The notes under the pieces are model-generated. The model saw nothing but the letters and a program-made list of their open reading frames with translations. It was not told the DNA's origin and did no database searches. A stretch of DNA of 64,000 nucleotides, taken from the NCBI RefSeq assembly GCF_000002995.4, contig NW_025062476.1, positions 5,569,001 through 5,633,000 of the forward strand. Direction: 5' to 3'. This stretch comes from Brugia malayi. Taxonomy: Eukaryota; Nematoda; Chromadorea; Rhabditida; Onchocercidae. Shown piece after piece: positions 19,407 through 30,064 of this stretch; within the stretch, counting starts at the first letter, position 1, and every line of letters starts with the position of its first letter. A program made the position numbers and the translations under genes.

Positions 19407-19830
19407 AGAAAGTAAGCAAGTGTGCGTGGTGAATATTGTGCATTACAACATAAGGATCATAACTTTATAAAAACAAATCACAGCAGCAATTTGTGCAATT
19501 ACTTGGTTTTCAACATCTCGTGCAAGTATAATCAGCGAATTTTGAAGTTTCACTTCTTTCCCTTCAATAATGTGACGGCCAATATGAAGTAAATGCTTGG
19601 AAAAGAAAAATATTAATTGCTTACTTTATTTTACTGTAAGTGTTTAAGTCATGAATGTAAATGTCCCATTACAGCTTTTTTTTTTTTTTTTTTTTTTTTC
19701 AACGATACAAAATTTGGTAGTGATAGTATAAAATTTAATACAACTTTGAATGTAACTTATATTCTTGAACTTATTTATTTGGAAAAAAGGAAAACTTGCC
19801 GTTTAAGTTTTGGGATAGTATGCGGGTTGA
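19407..19830. other. Non-coding spacer with a long T-run
   Basis: Contains a poly-T run at 19677-19699. No gene is supported. Confidence 0.4.
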
Positions 19831-19979
19831 GGTGTAAAAAGGTTTATTTCTCGTTATGATCTAGCGGGAAGTAAGTCATAAAAAATTCTGGATTTTCGGT
19901 CTTATCAGTTCTTGATACCGTTCATTGTTTGCTGCCAGTATTGCAAACATGCTCCCTTGGAGAACAGTGAGCTCAGTTT

Positions 19980-20490
19980 TCCGCTCCCTCTCCTCCTCCT
20001 TTCCCTTTCTCCCTCCTCTTCCCTCTATCTCCTCTTTTGCTCTCTCCTCTTTTCTGCCCTCTCATTCCCTCCTCGCCTCTTTCTCCCCTTCCCTATTTCT
20101 CTCCCTTTTCTCCCCTCTCCCTCCTGTCCTCTTACTCTCGCCTCTCTTTTTCCTCCCTTCTGTCCTCTTAGTCCCGTCTCTCTTTTTTCTCCCCTTCCTC
20201 CCTTCTGCCCTCATAGTCCCGCCTCTCTCTCTTCTTTCCTCTTTCCCTCCTGTCGTCTTGCTCCCGTGCTTCCCTCTTCTCCTCCCCATCTCTGCCTTTT
20301 CTCCCCTTTTCCCTCTTCGTCTCTCACTCCCTCCTCTTCCCCTTTCTCTCCTCTCCTCTTTCCCCCTTCTTCTCTCCTTCCCTTTTGACCTTATAATCTC
20401 GTCTCTCCCTCTTCTCCCCTCTCATCCTCCTGTCGTCTTGCTCCCGTTTCTCCCTTTTCTCCTCTTTCTCTCTCTTCCCCTCTCTTCCTT
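19980..20490. repeat. Polypyrimidine tract 1
   Basis: About 500 bases of mainly CCT, CTCC and TTCC on the plus strand (polypurine on the minus). Such mirror-like purine-pyrimidine DNA can form triplex structures. Confidence 0.85.
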
Positions 20491-20609
20491 TTAGCGGGAA
20501 GTAAGTCATAAAAAATTCTGGATTTTCGGTCTTATCAGTTCTTGATACCGTTCATTGTTTGCTGCCAGTATTGCAAACATGCTCCCTTGGAGAACAGTGA
20601 GCTCAGTTT

Positions 20610-20940
20610 TCCGCTCCTTCTCCTCCTCCTTCCCCTTTCTCCCTCCTCTTCTCTCTACCTCCTCTTTTCCTCTCTCCTCCCTTCTGCCCTCTCCTTTCTC
20701 CTCACCTCTTTCTCTCCTCCCCTCTTCTCTCCTCTCTCTCCTGTCCTCTTACTTTCACCTCTCTTTCTTCTCCCCTTCTTCCCTCCTGTCCTCTTAGTGC
20801 CGCCTCTCCCTTTTTTCTTCTCCCTCCCTCCTGTCCTCTTACTCTCGTCTCTCCCTCTCCTCCTCTCCATCTCTCCTCTTTCTCCCTCTTCGTCTCTCAC
20901 TCCCTCCTCCTTTCTTTCTTCTCTTCTCCTCTCTCCAAAG
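20610..20940. repeat. Polypyrimidine tract 2
   Basis: Second CT-rich tract, following the direct repeat at 20493. It ends where the inverted arm begins with a short purine-rich run (about 20937-20960). Confidence 0.85.
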
Positions 20941-21152
20941 AGGAGGTAGAGAGAAGAGGGAACATGTTTGCAATACTGGTAGCTAACAATGGACGGTATC
21001 AAAAACTGATGAGATCAAAAATCCAGGATTTTCTATGACTTACTTCCCGCTAGATCATAACGAGAAATAAATCTTTTTACACCATTAATGTTATAGTATA
21101 GAATTTTCCTGAACAAATTTGTGGAGATTGAAATAGCTGAATTCCACTAGTG

Positions 21153-21234
21153 GGTGAACCTGCGGAAGGATCATTATCGTGCTTCAAAAAAAAATACCAC
21201 AACAATGATTGATTTATTATTATAGCTACCATAT
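21153..21234 (+). pseudogene. 18S rRNA 3' terminus plus start of ITS1 (displaced piece)
   Basis: GGTGAACCTGCGGAAGGATC and the following bases are the universal 3' end of 18S rRNA. About 27 bases later comes AT-rich ITS1 that matches the ITS1 found again at 21650. This piece belongs downstream of 21641 but lies upstream of the rest of the 18S fragment. Confidence 0.85.
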
Positions 21235-21238
21235 ATAT

Positions 21239-21641
21239 ACTTCTTAGAGGGACAAACGGTGTTTAACTGCATGAATTGAGCAATAACAGGTCTGTGATGC
21301 CCTTAGATGTCCAGGGCTGCACGCGCGCTACACTGGAGGAATCAGCGTGCTGTAACCATTACCGAAAGGTATTGGTAACCCCTTGAAAATCCTCCGTGAT
21401 CGGGATCGGGAATTGCAATTATTTCCCTTGAACGAGGAATTCCTAGTAAGTGTGAGTCATCAGCTCACGTTGATTACGTCCCTTCCCTTTGTACACACCG
21501 CCCGTCGCTGCCCGGGACTGAGCCGTTTCGAGAAAAGCGGAGACTGCTGTTTCAATACCTTTCAAGGGTAGAGATTCTTTGGTGGAAACTGCTTTAATCG
21601 CAGTGGCTTGAACCGGGCAAAAGTCGTAACAAGGTTTCCGT
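21239..21641 (+). pseudogene. 18S rRNA 3' region, partial and degenerate
   Basis: Covers the 3' minor part of 18S rRNA: CAATAACAGGTCTGTGATGC, CACGCGCGCTACACTGG, TTTGTACACACCGCCCGTCG and AAAGTCGTAACAAGGTTTCC are all present. It stops at GTTTCCGTA, where the terminal stem should follow, and goes directly into ITS1. Changes in normally fixed positions (for example near 21265 and 21485) show that it is not under rRNA constraint. The 5' three quarters of 18S are absent. Confidence 0.85.
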
Positions 21642-22017
21642 AAAAAAAAGAAATAATACAACAATGATTGATTTATTATTATTATAGCTACCATATTATA
21701 TTATGATACTATATTAACAACATATTGTATGTGTTACTAATAGATTGATGTTAATAATTTTAATATGGTAGTAGCTTAAATAATAATAATAATATGAATA
21801 AACGGTGATGTTCGTTGGTGTCTATACTTTATCCAAGTTATCGCCTAAGCGTCGATAACAATGTAGATAAAGCGATAGCTTAATTAATTTTCCATTTAAT
21901 TAAGTAGGCTTAATAAGCATTTATGCTAGATATGCTACCAACAAAAAAAGAAAAAAACATACACAAATTGTATATATATACATATATATATTATAGTAAT
22001 AACAATAAAATTTTTTT
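21642..22017 (+). other. ITS1 spacer
   Basis: AT-rich internal transcribed spacer between the 18S fragment and 5.8S. Its start repeats the ITS1 piece at 21180-21234. Confidence 0.75.
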
Positions 22018-22172
22018 AACTCTTAGCGGTGGATCATTTGGCTCATGGATCGATGAAGAACGCAGCTAGCTGCGATAAATAGTGCGAATTGCAGACGCAT
22101 TGAGCACAAAGATTTCGAACGCACATTGCACCATTGGGTTGATTCCCCATGGTACGTCTGGTTGAGGGTCAA
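22018..22172 (+). rRNA. 5.8S rRNA (in a partial rDNA unit)
   Basis: Full length, from AACTCTTAGCGGTGGATCA to about GTTGAGGGTCAA, with the invariant GATGAAGAACGCAGC and GCGAATTGCAGACGC. A few differences from the usual nematode form are visible (ATCATTTGG for ATCACTTGG, and a changed hairpin near 22135-22150). Because both flanking rRNA genes are truncated, it is probably not functional. Confidence 0.85.
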
Positions 22173-22668
22173 TTAAAAGTAATAATTGTATTTGCATTGA
22201 TTTATATTTATTATTATCAAATAATTTTCATTCAAACAAGATTATTTTTCTTTATGCAAATAATTTTTGTTTGTTTATTAAAAGATTATTTGATGATGAT
22301 GAATGAAAAAAGATGATTGAATCAATGATTAGATACAAAATGCATCAGGTGATTTGTAACAGAGAGTGAGAATGAAAAAATCTCAAAATGAATCCCCTGA
22401 TAAGTAATAGATATGAGTGATATTTTTAACTTATTGAATATATATATTAAAAAGTAATCTTTCATGAATAAATATTCATAAATAATAAAGAAAGATTACA
22501 ATTATTCATTTATTATGCATTGATTTACTTTATTGTTTGTTTGTTTCGTTGTTAAATGTTTCAAATTAAAATGCAAGTTGTTTGAAACATTAAAATAAAC
22601 AAACGAGTAAAGGAAAAAATTAGCATATATGTGAATGACAATTTCAATATGTTTTATATCATTTTTTT
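22173..22668 (+). other. ITS2 spacer
   Basis: AT-rich spacer between 5.8S and 28S. Its first ~65 bases reappear at 22954-23021 after the 28S fragment. Confidence 0.75.
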
Positions 22669-22953
22669 GACCTCAACTCAGTCGTGATTACCCGCTGAAT
22701 TTAAGCATATAACTAAGCGGAGGAAAAGAAACTAACGAGGATTTCCCTAGTAACGGCGAGTGAAAAGGAAAAAGCCCAACGCTGAATCCAATAGATATTA
22801 TATGGCTATATGGAAATGTAGCGTATAGGTATAACTAACCGTAAATATTTTTACACCCAAGTCCCCTTAAGCGGGGCTACAGTCCGTAGAAGGTGCTAGA
22901 CCTGTACGGATGAAAAAAGTTACGGTAGGTTATTCCTTAGAGTCGGGTTGTTG
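22669..22953 (+). pseudogene. 28S rRNA 5' end, truncated
   Basis: Starts GACCTCAACTCAGTCGTGAT and has the conserved CCGCTGAATTTAAGCATAT and AGTAACGGCGAGTGAA. It ends after about 285 bases (AGTCGGGTTGTTGGG), where it is fused to a piece of ITS2. The rest of 28S is missing. Confidence 0.85.
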
Positions 22954-23021
22954 GGTTAATTAAAAGTAATAATTGTATTTGCATTGATTTGTATTTATTA
23001 TTATCAAATAATTTTCATTCA
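22954..23021 (+). repeat. ITS2 fragment joined to the 28S break
   Basis: Matches 22172-22238 closely. It marks a deletion or template-switch junction and is followed a few bases later by the large inverted repeat. Confidence 0.8.
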
Positions 23022-23048
23022 AGTGAGATCCTGTCCTACATTTCGTAC

Positions 23049-23231
23049 CGGTAAAGTAAACATTCTGCCATTCTCAAGCAAACCATTTTTGACGCAATAT
23101 TTAAAATGAAGATATATAACTTCCAGCTTTTCTTTTCTAATGTTCAGTAGCAACGACGAAGAAGTAGATGGCTTATAATTTCCACTATGACTGAAATACA
23201 TCAGAATTGCTATCGAGCCGAACGTCCTGCA
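23049..23231 (-). pseudogene. Mirror copy of a 61-codon exon candidate
   Basis: Reverse-strand counterpart of 29207-29389 in the right arm, with the same splice-site context. Confidence 0.35.
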
Positions 23232-24756
23232 CTGAAAGATTTGATGACATTTATACAAGAATTGTTTTATTTTGCATTTATGGAATAATTGAATTGTATT
23301 GAATTGTAAGCATTGCTTTCCAAAATAGCACTACTCATCCAAAGCTTCAGGAAAGCGGGCATTGTTTAATGCAGCTACATCAATAAGGCTTCGCATTTCC
23401 ATTCAATTGGTGAATTTTCTTTAATATAAGAGAAATCAAAAGATATGAAATGTAAACATCTTCAAATGGACAGAAAAAAGTAGTTCTTTCCATTAGAATC
23501 AAAATTGTACAACAAAACTCTGCTAATATCTAACTGTCTGTCATTCAAACATTTATCAAACCATTGTTGCTCATCATCTAGAAATAATGATTACAATAAT
23601 ATCATCCTTGATCTATTATTTTATAATCATTCAACTATCTTTCAATTAATCTTATAGAAATCATTCAAGCGAAAATCATTAATTTATAAATTAGAAAAAT
23701 TAGTCTTCTTTTGCCGTGAAATAACCAAGAAATAATTACATAAAACCATTGCGGAAATAATTGGAAAGTTCAAATATTTACAATGTTAAGATTCTTGTGT
23801 TATTAATAAGTAGAATTCTAATATAAGATTTTGCAGAATGATATAAGTAAATAAGGATATGCATCAATATTCACTTTTTTCCCCCGATCTCTTACTGACC
23901 GGTTGGAAAAGTTCGAATTGTTTCGTTTATTTAAAATTAATGGATAATTTCAGTTCGTATTGTAAAGCAAATCAAACATTTTGTTTTTTCCATTTTTTTT
24001 TTTTTTTTTTTTTCAAAGAAAGGTCAAAAAATTTTTATCACTTGGAACATTTTAGGAGTCTGCGATCGGTAACCTATTGTATTTCATTTAAACTAACAAA
24101 AATAACCATTTTAGGCTGATTGATTTTAAAATCTGAGATGAATAGTTAAAACAAGTTGTATTCCTTGGTGAATTGAAAATATTTGACATGGATCGCCGGT
24201 CTTAACTAACTTCATTTTGCAAATTTTCCGGAATGTTGTTTTAATTTTTGCATAATACCTTTCAATAATCATGTCAGAGCACTGCTTGAAAACTTTTAGA
24301 TTCCTAATTTTCTCACTTTTTTTTGTCTCTTTTCTAAAATAAAGTTTTAATAATAATAACAAATAAATAAATAAATGTGATAATGATAAAAAAACATGAA
24401 TGAGTTAATCTTATCAATCAGTTGCTGAAATAATCCACACAATATGTTGGCTTTACAAGCAATTATCATCATCACTACATACTCAGTTATACTAGTCATT
24501 GTTTATTCCTTAATTTATACCAATTAATCATGATAAATTTGATTAGTTGAAGAGGAATAAATTCAGTGGATTTGTGACAAAATATCTCTATTTGTATTCA
24601 TATGTGCAATTAAACGGTTCATTATGTTTCCGCTTTCATGTTGTTCAGTATTTCAGAAAATCTTTGGCGAATTCATTAATATCAAAAACTTTTTTTGACA
24701 TCAAATTGACAGGTTATGAAAACGTTAAATTATACATACATATTGCTTTTTCACTA

Positions 24757-24875
24757 CTCCATATTCTTTTTCTTTTCTCCCTGATCCCGCATTTCAGCTG
24801 TATCCACCTCTGGAAACCATTTAATTTCATCATGCACTGGTTGTGTTGTCTGTTTGAAGCGATCTTCCAGGTTAC
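24757..24875 (-). pseudogene. Mirror copy of a coding-looking exon
   Basis: Reverse-strand counterpart of 27566-27684 in the right arm; see that entry. Confidence 0.4.
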
Positions 24876-25821
24876 CTTAAGACCTTTTTTGATAGTGCAT
24901 TTGTTTTAATCATTATTCTGTTTATGAATTACTTTTGGAAATCGATTACACGAAATAATGGGCTGAATTAACAAAAGGCAGCAAAATATATTATTAATCA
25001 TATGTTTTATCACTACTGATTTTTCATATTACCATAACGGTGAGATTTTTAAATCGGTCGTTTACACGAGACCTTTGCTTATATTTAAAATTTTGCCTAT
25101 ATTTAAAAAAATATATTCGGTTATTTGAATTCGTATTTTTACGTTTACTGTTCAAAAGTTTCTTTTATTGAAATATCAGAATGACCTTCGCTGTTTTTGT
25201 ACCTTTCATATTTTTGGGTATAAGATGATGCGGTTTCAATAACTAAGCATTATTATAATTTATAAATTACTTTCGTTTATTCAGTGGGGGAATTCGAACA
25301 AATGCTAATCTTCACCGCTTCTTTCAAAACATGTAAATTTTGGCAAAACATTATTTACATATAACGATTGAATAAGGTAGGATTACTGTACTGTTTTTAA
25401 TTGATTGCTCCCATTGCGGATGATTGCCATTAATACTAACAGTGGTTTAAAAATGATGGGTAATATTGAGAGGACCTAAATAATGAAACACATCATGGTC
25501 TATTATTACGCTTCCCATAGTAATGATAAAAAAAAGTGTTGCTATTTTATGTCCATTATTGAGGAATACAGCTCGGATTTTAGCATTTTGATGATAAGAT
25601 GGCCATGTCATGCAATATGGAAACACCGTAGAATATATATCTGAACACGTGAAGTATTTGTGCTAGCAATCTCAAGCTATCTTTTAAATTGCATCTGTTA
25701 ATCTAGACGATGATAGGTTCTCATGCTACGCTTTGGTGACAAGAATCGTGGGAGCATGCATCACATCTCTTGATATTGACCTAATTAACTTGTAATGACC
25801 ATTAATCCATGACACTGTTAG

Positions 25822-26619
25822 ATTGTAGATGCTAACAAATACATTGAAAATGACGAATGTTGCATACACATCAAATTTAAAAGTTTTTGGTAATATTTTG
25901 AATTGATTGTCTGACGTAAGCCATTCATTTTTTGCATTCTTGCATCGTCAATTATTGACATCGAATCATTGACCTGCAGAAAAAATGGATACAAAGATCG
26001 TTAATATTTTTTACCTTTATCCTGCTGCAGCAATTCATAACTTGCATCAAAATATTTGGCGGCGCAATTTTTTGATCAATCTTCAAAGCTATCTTCTATA
26101 GTATTGTCTAGGAAAAAAAACTTTCTTACAATATGATTTAACGTTGCAGAAAATTTTCAGTACAACTTACCCAAGCAAATATAGAAGAATCTTCAACGGT
26201 GCAAAGTATGTTCATTGATATAAACAACATGACATTTAACTCGCCTATAAATTTTCTATTTTCGTTGCTCTACTTTGTTTTTTTTTTTTTGTTTCGTTAG
26301 CCAATTTTCCCAGCAATCAAAATTAGATGCTGCTTAACTTTTTTCTAAAATATTAAAAGGTCTTTGGATTAACGATAAATGAAGCAAGAAACTTACCCAT
26401 CATTTTTACACCACTGTTAGTATTAATGGCAATCAACCGCAATGGGAGCAATCAATTAAAAACAGTACAATAATCCTGCCGCGGATTTTAACATCTTGAA
26501 GCACTAAATAAATGTTAACAATGCTTAATATAGCAATCCACTGATGTCTTTTACAGTTCATCGTAATGGTTTAATTGACTTTTGAGCGATTATTATATTT
26601 TTCATTGTACGAAACGTAG
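25822..26619. other. Spacer of the inverted repeat
   Basis: About 800 bp not shared in mirror form. It contains a decayed exon on the minus strand (26015-26107), another minus-strand open stretch ending in a stop near 25820-25975, and a BEL/Pao-derived fragment at its right end. A short piece around 26397-26465 also repeats sequence found in the arms (around 26985-27060). Confidence 0.8.
26015..26107 (-). pseudogene. Decayed exon, unidentified
   Basis: Flanked by an acceptor (TTTCCTAG) and a donor (AAAG|GTAAAA). It reads IEDSFED, a stop, then SKNCAAKYFDASYELLQQDK in the same frame. The composition is clearly protein-like, which suggests an old exon broken by one TGA. Family unknown. Confidence 0.35.
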
Positions 26620-26620
26620 C
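26434..26620 (-). mobile_element. BEL/Pao reverse-transcriptase-region fragment
   Basis: Nearly the same as 38815-38997. On the minus strand its start encodes RTMKNIIIAQKSI, resembling the BEL/Pao RT start after the GVLLRF motif. It ends exactly where the right arm of the inverted repeat begins. Confidence 0.65.
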
Positions 26621-27565
26621 TAACAGTGTCATGGATTAATGGTCATTACAAGTTAATTAGGTCAATATCAAGAGATGTGATGCATGCTCCCACGATTCTT
26701 GTCACCAAAGCGTAGCATGAGAACCTATCATCGTCTAGATTAACAGATGCAATTTAAAAGATAGCTTGAGATTGCTAGCACAAATACTTCACGTGTTCAG
26801 ATATATATTCTACGGTGTTTCCATATTGCATGACATGGCCATCTTATCATCAAAATGCTAAAATCCGAGCTGTATTCCTCAATAATGGACATAAAATAGC
26901 AACACTTTTTTTTATCATTACTATGGGAAGCGTAATAATAGACCATGATGTGTTTCATTATTTAGGTCCTCTCAATATTACCCATCATTTTTAAACCACT
27001 GTTAGTATTAATGGCAATCATCCGCAATGGGAGCAATCAATTAAAAACAGTACAGTAATCCTACCTTATTCAATCGTTATATGTAAATAATGTTTTGCCA
27101 AAATTTACATGTTTTGAAAGAAGCGGTGAAGATTAGCATTTGTTCGAATTCCCCCACTGAATAAACGAAAGTAATTTATAAATTATAATAATGCTTAGTT
27201 ATTGAAACCGCATCATCTTATACCCAAAAATATGAAAGGTACAAAAACAGCGAAGGTCATTCTGATATTTCAATAAAAGAAACTTTTGAACAGTAAACGT
27301 AAAAATACGAATTCAAATAACCGAATATATTTTTTTAAATATAGGCAAAATTTTAAATATAAGCAAAGGTCTCGTGTAAACGACCGATTTAAAAATCTCA
27401 CCGTTATGGTAATATGAAAAATCAGTAGTGATAAAACATATGATTAATAATATATTTTGCTGCCTTTTGTTAATTCAGCCCATTATTTCGTGTAATCGAT
27501 TTCCAAAAGTAATTCATAAACAGAATAATGATTAAAACAAATGCACTATCAAAAAAGGTCTTAAG

Positions 27566-27687
27566 GTAACCTGGAAGATCGCTTCAAACAGACAACACAA
27601 CCAGTGCATGATGAAATTAAATGGTTTCCAGAGGTGGATACAGCTGAAATGCGGGATCAGGGAGAAAAGAAAAAGAATATGGAGTAG
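27566..27687 (+). pseudogene. Coding-looking exon inside the inverted repeat, unidentified
   Basis: After a CTTAAG acceptor-like site, the frame reads NLEDRFKQTTQPVHDEIKWF, then PEVDTAEMRDQGEKKKNME and TAG. A GTAGTG donor-like site overlaps the stop. The charged, helix-like composition differs from the Phe/Ile-rich noise of neighbouring frames. No start or partner exon is evident. It exists twice, once per arm. Confidence 0.4.
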
Positions 27688-29206
27688 TGAAAAAGCAATA
27701 TGTATGTATAATTTAACGTTTTCATAACCTGTCAATTTGATGTCAAAAAAAGTTTTTGATATTAATGAATTCGCCAAAGATTTTCTGAAATACTGAACAA
27801 CATGAAAGCGGAAACATAATGAACCGTTTAATTGCACATATGAATACAAATAGAGATATTTTGTCACAAATCCACTGAATTTATTCCTCTTCAACTAATC
27901 AAATTTATCATGATTAATTGGTATAAATTAAGGAATAAACAATGACTAGTATAACTGAGTATGTAGTGATGATGATAATTGCTTGTAAAGCCAACATATT
28001 GTGTGGATTATTTCAGCAACTGATTGATAAGATTAACTCATTCATGTTTTTTTATCATTATCACATTTATTTATTTATTTGTTATTATTATTAAAACTTT
28101 ATTTTAGAAAAGAGACAAAAAAAAGTGAGAAAATTAGGAATCTAAAAGTTTTCAAGCAGTGCTCTGACATGATTATTGAAAGGTATTATGCAAAAATTAA
28201 AACAACATTCCGGAAAATTTGCAAAATGAAGTTAGTTAAGACCGGCGATCCATGTCAAATATTTTCAATTCACCAAGGAATACAACTTGTTTTAACTATT
28301 CATCTCAGATTTTAAAATCAATCAGCCTAAAATGGTTATTTTTGTTAGTTTAAATGAAATACAATAGGTTACCGATCGCAGACTCCTAAAATGTTCCAAG
28401 TGATAAAAATTTTTTGACCTTTCTTTGAAAAAAAAAAAAAAAAAATGGAAAAAACAAAATGTTTGATTTGCTTTACAATACGAACTGAAATTATCCATTA
28501 ATTTTAAATAAACGAAACAATTCGAACTTTTCCAACCGGTCAGTAAGAGATCGGGGGAAAAAAGTGAATATTGATGCATATCCTTATTTACTTATATCAT
28601 TCTGCAAAATCTTATATTAGAATTCTACTTATTAATAACACAAGAATCTTAACATTGTAAATATTTGAACTTTCCAATTATTTCCGCAATGGTTTTATGT
28701 AATTATTTCTTGGTTATTTCACGGCAAAAGAAGACTAATTTTTCTAATTTATAAATTAATGATTTTCGCTTGAATGATTTCTATAAGATTAATTGAAAGA
28801 TAGTTGAATGATTATAAAATAATAGATCAAGGATGATATTATTGTAATCATTATTTCTAGATGATGAGCAACAATGGTTTGATAAATGTTTGAATGACAG
28901 ACAGTTAGATATTAGCAGAGTTTTGTTGTACAATTTTGATTCTAATGGAAAGAACTACTTTTTTCTGTCCATTTGAAGATGTTTACATTTCATATCTTTT
29001 GATTTCTCTTATATTAAAGAAAATTCACCAATTGAATGGAAATGCGAAGCCTTATTGATGTAGCTGCATTAAACAATGCCCGCTTTCCTGAAGCTTTGGA
29101 TGAGTAGTGCTATTTTGGAAAGCAATGCTTACAATTCAATACAATTCAATTATTCCATAAATGCAAAATAAAACAATTCTTGTATAAATGTCATCAAATC
29201 TTTCAG

Positions 29207-29389
29207 TGCAGGACGTTCGGCTCGATAGCAATTCTGATGTATTTCAGTCATAGTGGAAATTATAAGCCATCTACTTCTTCGTCGTTGCTACTGAACATTA
29301 GAAAAGAAAAGCTGGAAGTTATATATCTTCATTTTAAATATTGCGTCAAAAATGGTTTGCTTGAGAATGGCAGAATGTTTACTTTACCG
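29207..29389 (+). pseudogene. Exon candidate, 61 codons, unidentified
   Basis: Bounded by a good acceptor (CTTTCAG) and donor (CCG|GTACGA), phase 0 on both sides. It encodes CRTFGSIAILMYFS through LENGRMFTLP. An upstream short frame at 29042-29104 (MRSLIDVAALNNARFPEALD) could be another piece but does not splice in phase. No family recognised; present in both arms. Confidence 0.35.
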
Positions 29390-29404
29390 GTACGAAATGT
29401 AGGA

Positions 29405-30064
29405 AAGGAATTTTCTTATCATACGTGAAAAACGAGAATTACATCAATGCGTTCTGAATGAAGTGCATTAGACGAAGTAGTGAATGGTAGTAGTGTACGG
29501 AATTTGAATGGTTGATAATCTGCGTTTAAATCATCGCTTACTTGATTAAGAAAAAAAATTTCATGAAGTATCTGCTTGGTAATATTCATAAACAATTTCT
29601 TTTGTATTTAGTTTTAACCCGATTGATCAAATTAAACGATGATAGCAAAAAAAAGATTTGCTTTTGCCTTCATCGCTATTTTGTTGTTCAACATGATAAT
29701 GGTAACAATTTTAATCGAATTTCAAAATTTTTCTTCTAAATTTTATGAGCTAGAATAATCTTTTTTGTATGTCAAAAAAAAGACTGAAATTGATCAGGTT
29801 AGAAGTACTGTCCGTTTAAAATGATAAATTTTTACTGATTTGTCAGTATTCATCCAATTGCTAGACTGATTTTTCCCTCCATCTAGAAGTTACTGCTTCA
29901 TTTTTCTTTCATAATCAAGCCAAAAAAAAAAAAAATGTCCAACAAAACACACATTTGATAGAATAAACATCATTGATGCTGAGGAAATTTCATTGATTCT
30001 AATTTATTTCCAATCTTCCGATGTTTTCACCGACTTCATCATATTTAACGGCATATTATTATAG
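29405..30064. other. Spacer upstream of the mucin-like gene
   Basis: AT-rich. The frame 29542-29739 has a donor-like AATG|GTAACA at its end and could be a leader exon for the repeat gene (hydrophobic stretch QFLLYLVLTRL), but this is weak. Confidence 0.35.

Larger units (their letters stand above)
19831..21083. mobile_element. Fold-back element with pyrimidine-rich core
   Basis: The left arm (about 19831-19951) is repeated in inverted form at about 20961-21083, with scattered mismatches. Both outer ends read GGTGTAAAAA or its complement. Inside, the segment beginning AGCGGGAAGTAAGTCATAAA at 19863 is repeated directly at 20493 (period 630 bp), and each copy runs into a C+T-rich tract. Terminal inverted repeats without a coding region fit a fold-back or MITE-like transposon. 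Open frames here are translations of the CT tract (Ser/Leu/Pro/Phe) or its complement (Arg/Glu/Lys/Gly) and are not genes. No target-site duplication could be identified by eye. Confidence 0.7.
23034..25821 (+). repeat. Left arm of a 2.79-kb near-perfect inverted repeat
   Basis: Every feature of this arm recurs in reverse at 26620-29404: position x pairs with 52441-x on the inner side and 52438-x on the outer side. The 3-bp change comes from different lengths of a homopolymer (T-run at 23994-24013). The outer end stops within a few bases of the rDNA fragment. Open frames at 24547-24909, 24126-24362 and 23859-24119 are mirrored in the other arm and are not convincing as genes. Confidence 0.95.
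26620..29404 (-). repeat. Right arm of the 2.79-kb inverted repeat
   Basis: Reverse complement of 23034-25821 with almost no differences seen by eye. Beyond 29404 the sequence is unrelated to the left flank. Confidence 0.95.

Noticed and set aside
19912..20494. Long Ser/Leu/Pro/Phe-rich frames of up to 189 codons
   Set aside because: They are translations of the CT-rich tract of the fold-back element. Both strands and several frames stay open because the base composition lacks stop codons.
21443..21694. Minus-strand frame over the rDNA
   Set aside because: It is antisense to 18S rRNA and ITS1.
24547..24909. 120-codon frame in the left arm (and its mirror 27532-27894)
   Set aside because: Phe/Leu/Ile-rich with no family motif. 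The opposite strand of the same stretch holds a better coding-looking exon.
26015..26120. Possible tetratricopeptide repeat
   Set aside because: The phrase AAKYFDASYELLQQ is only suggestive; one short broken piece cannot support a TPR call.
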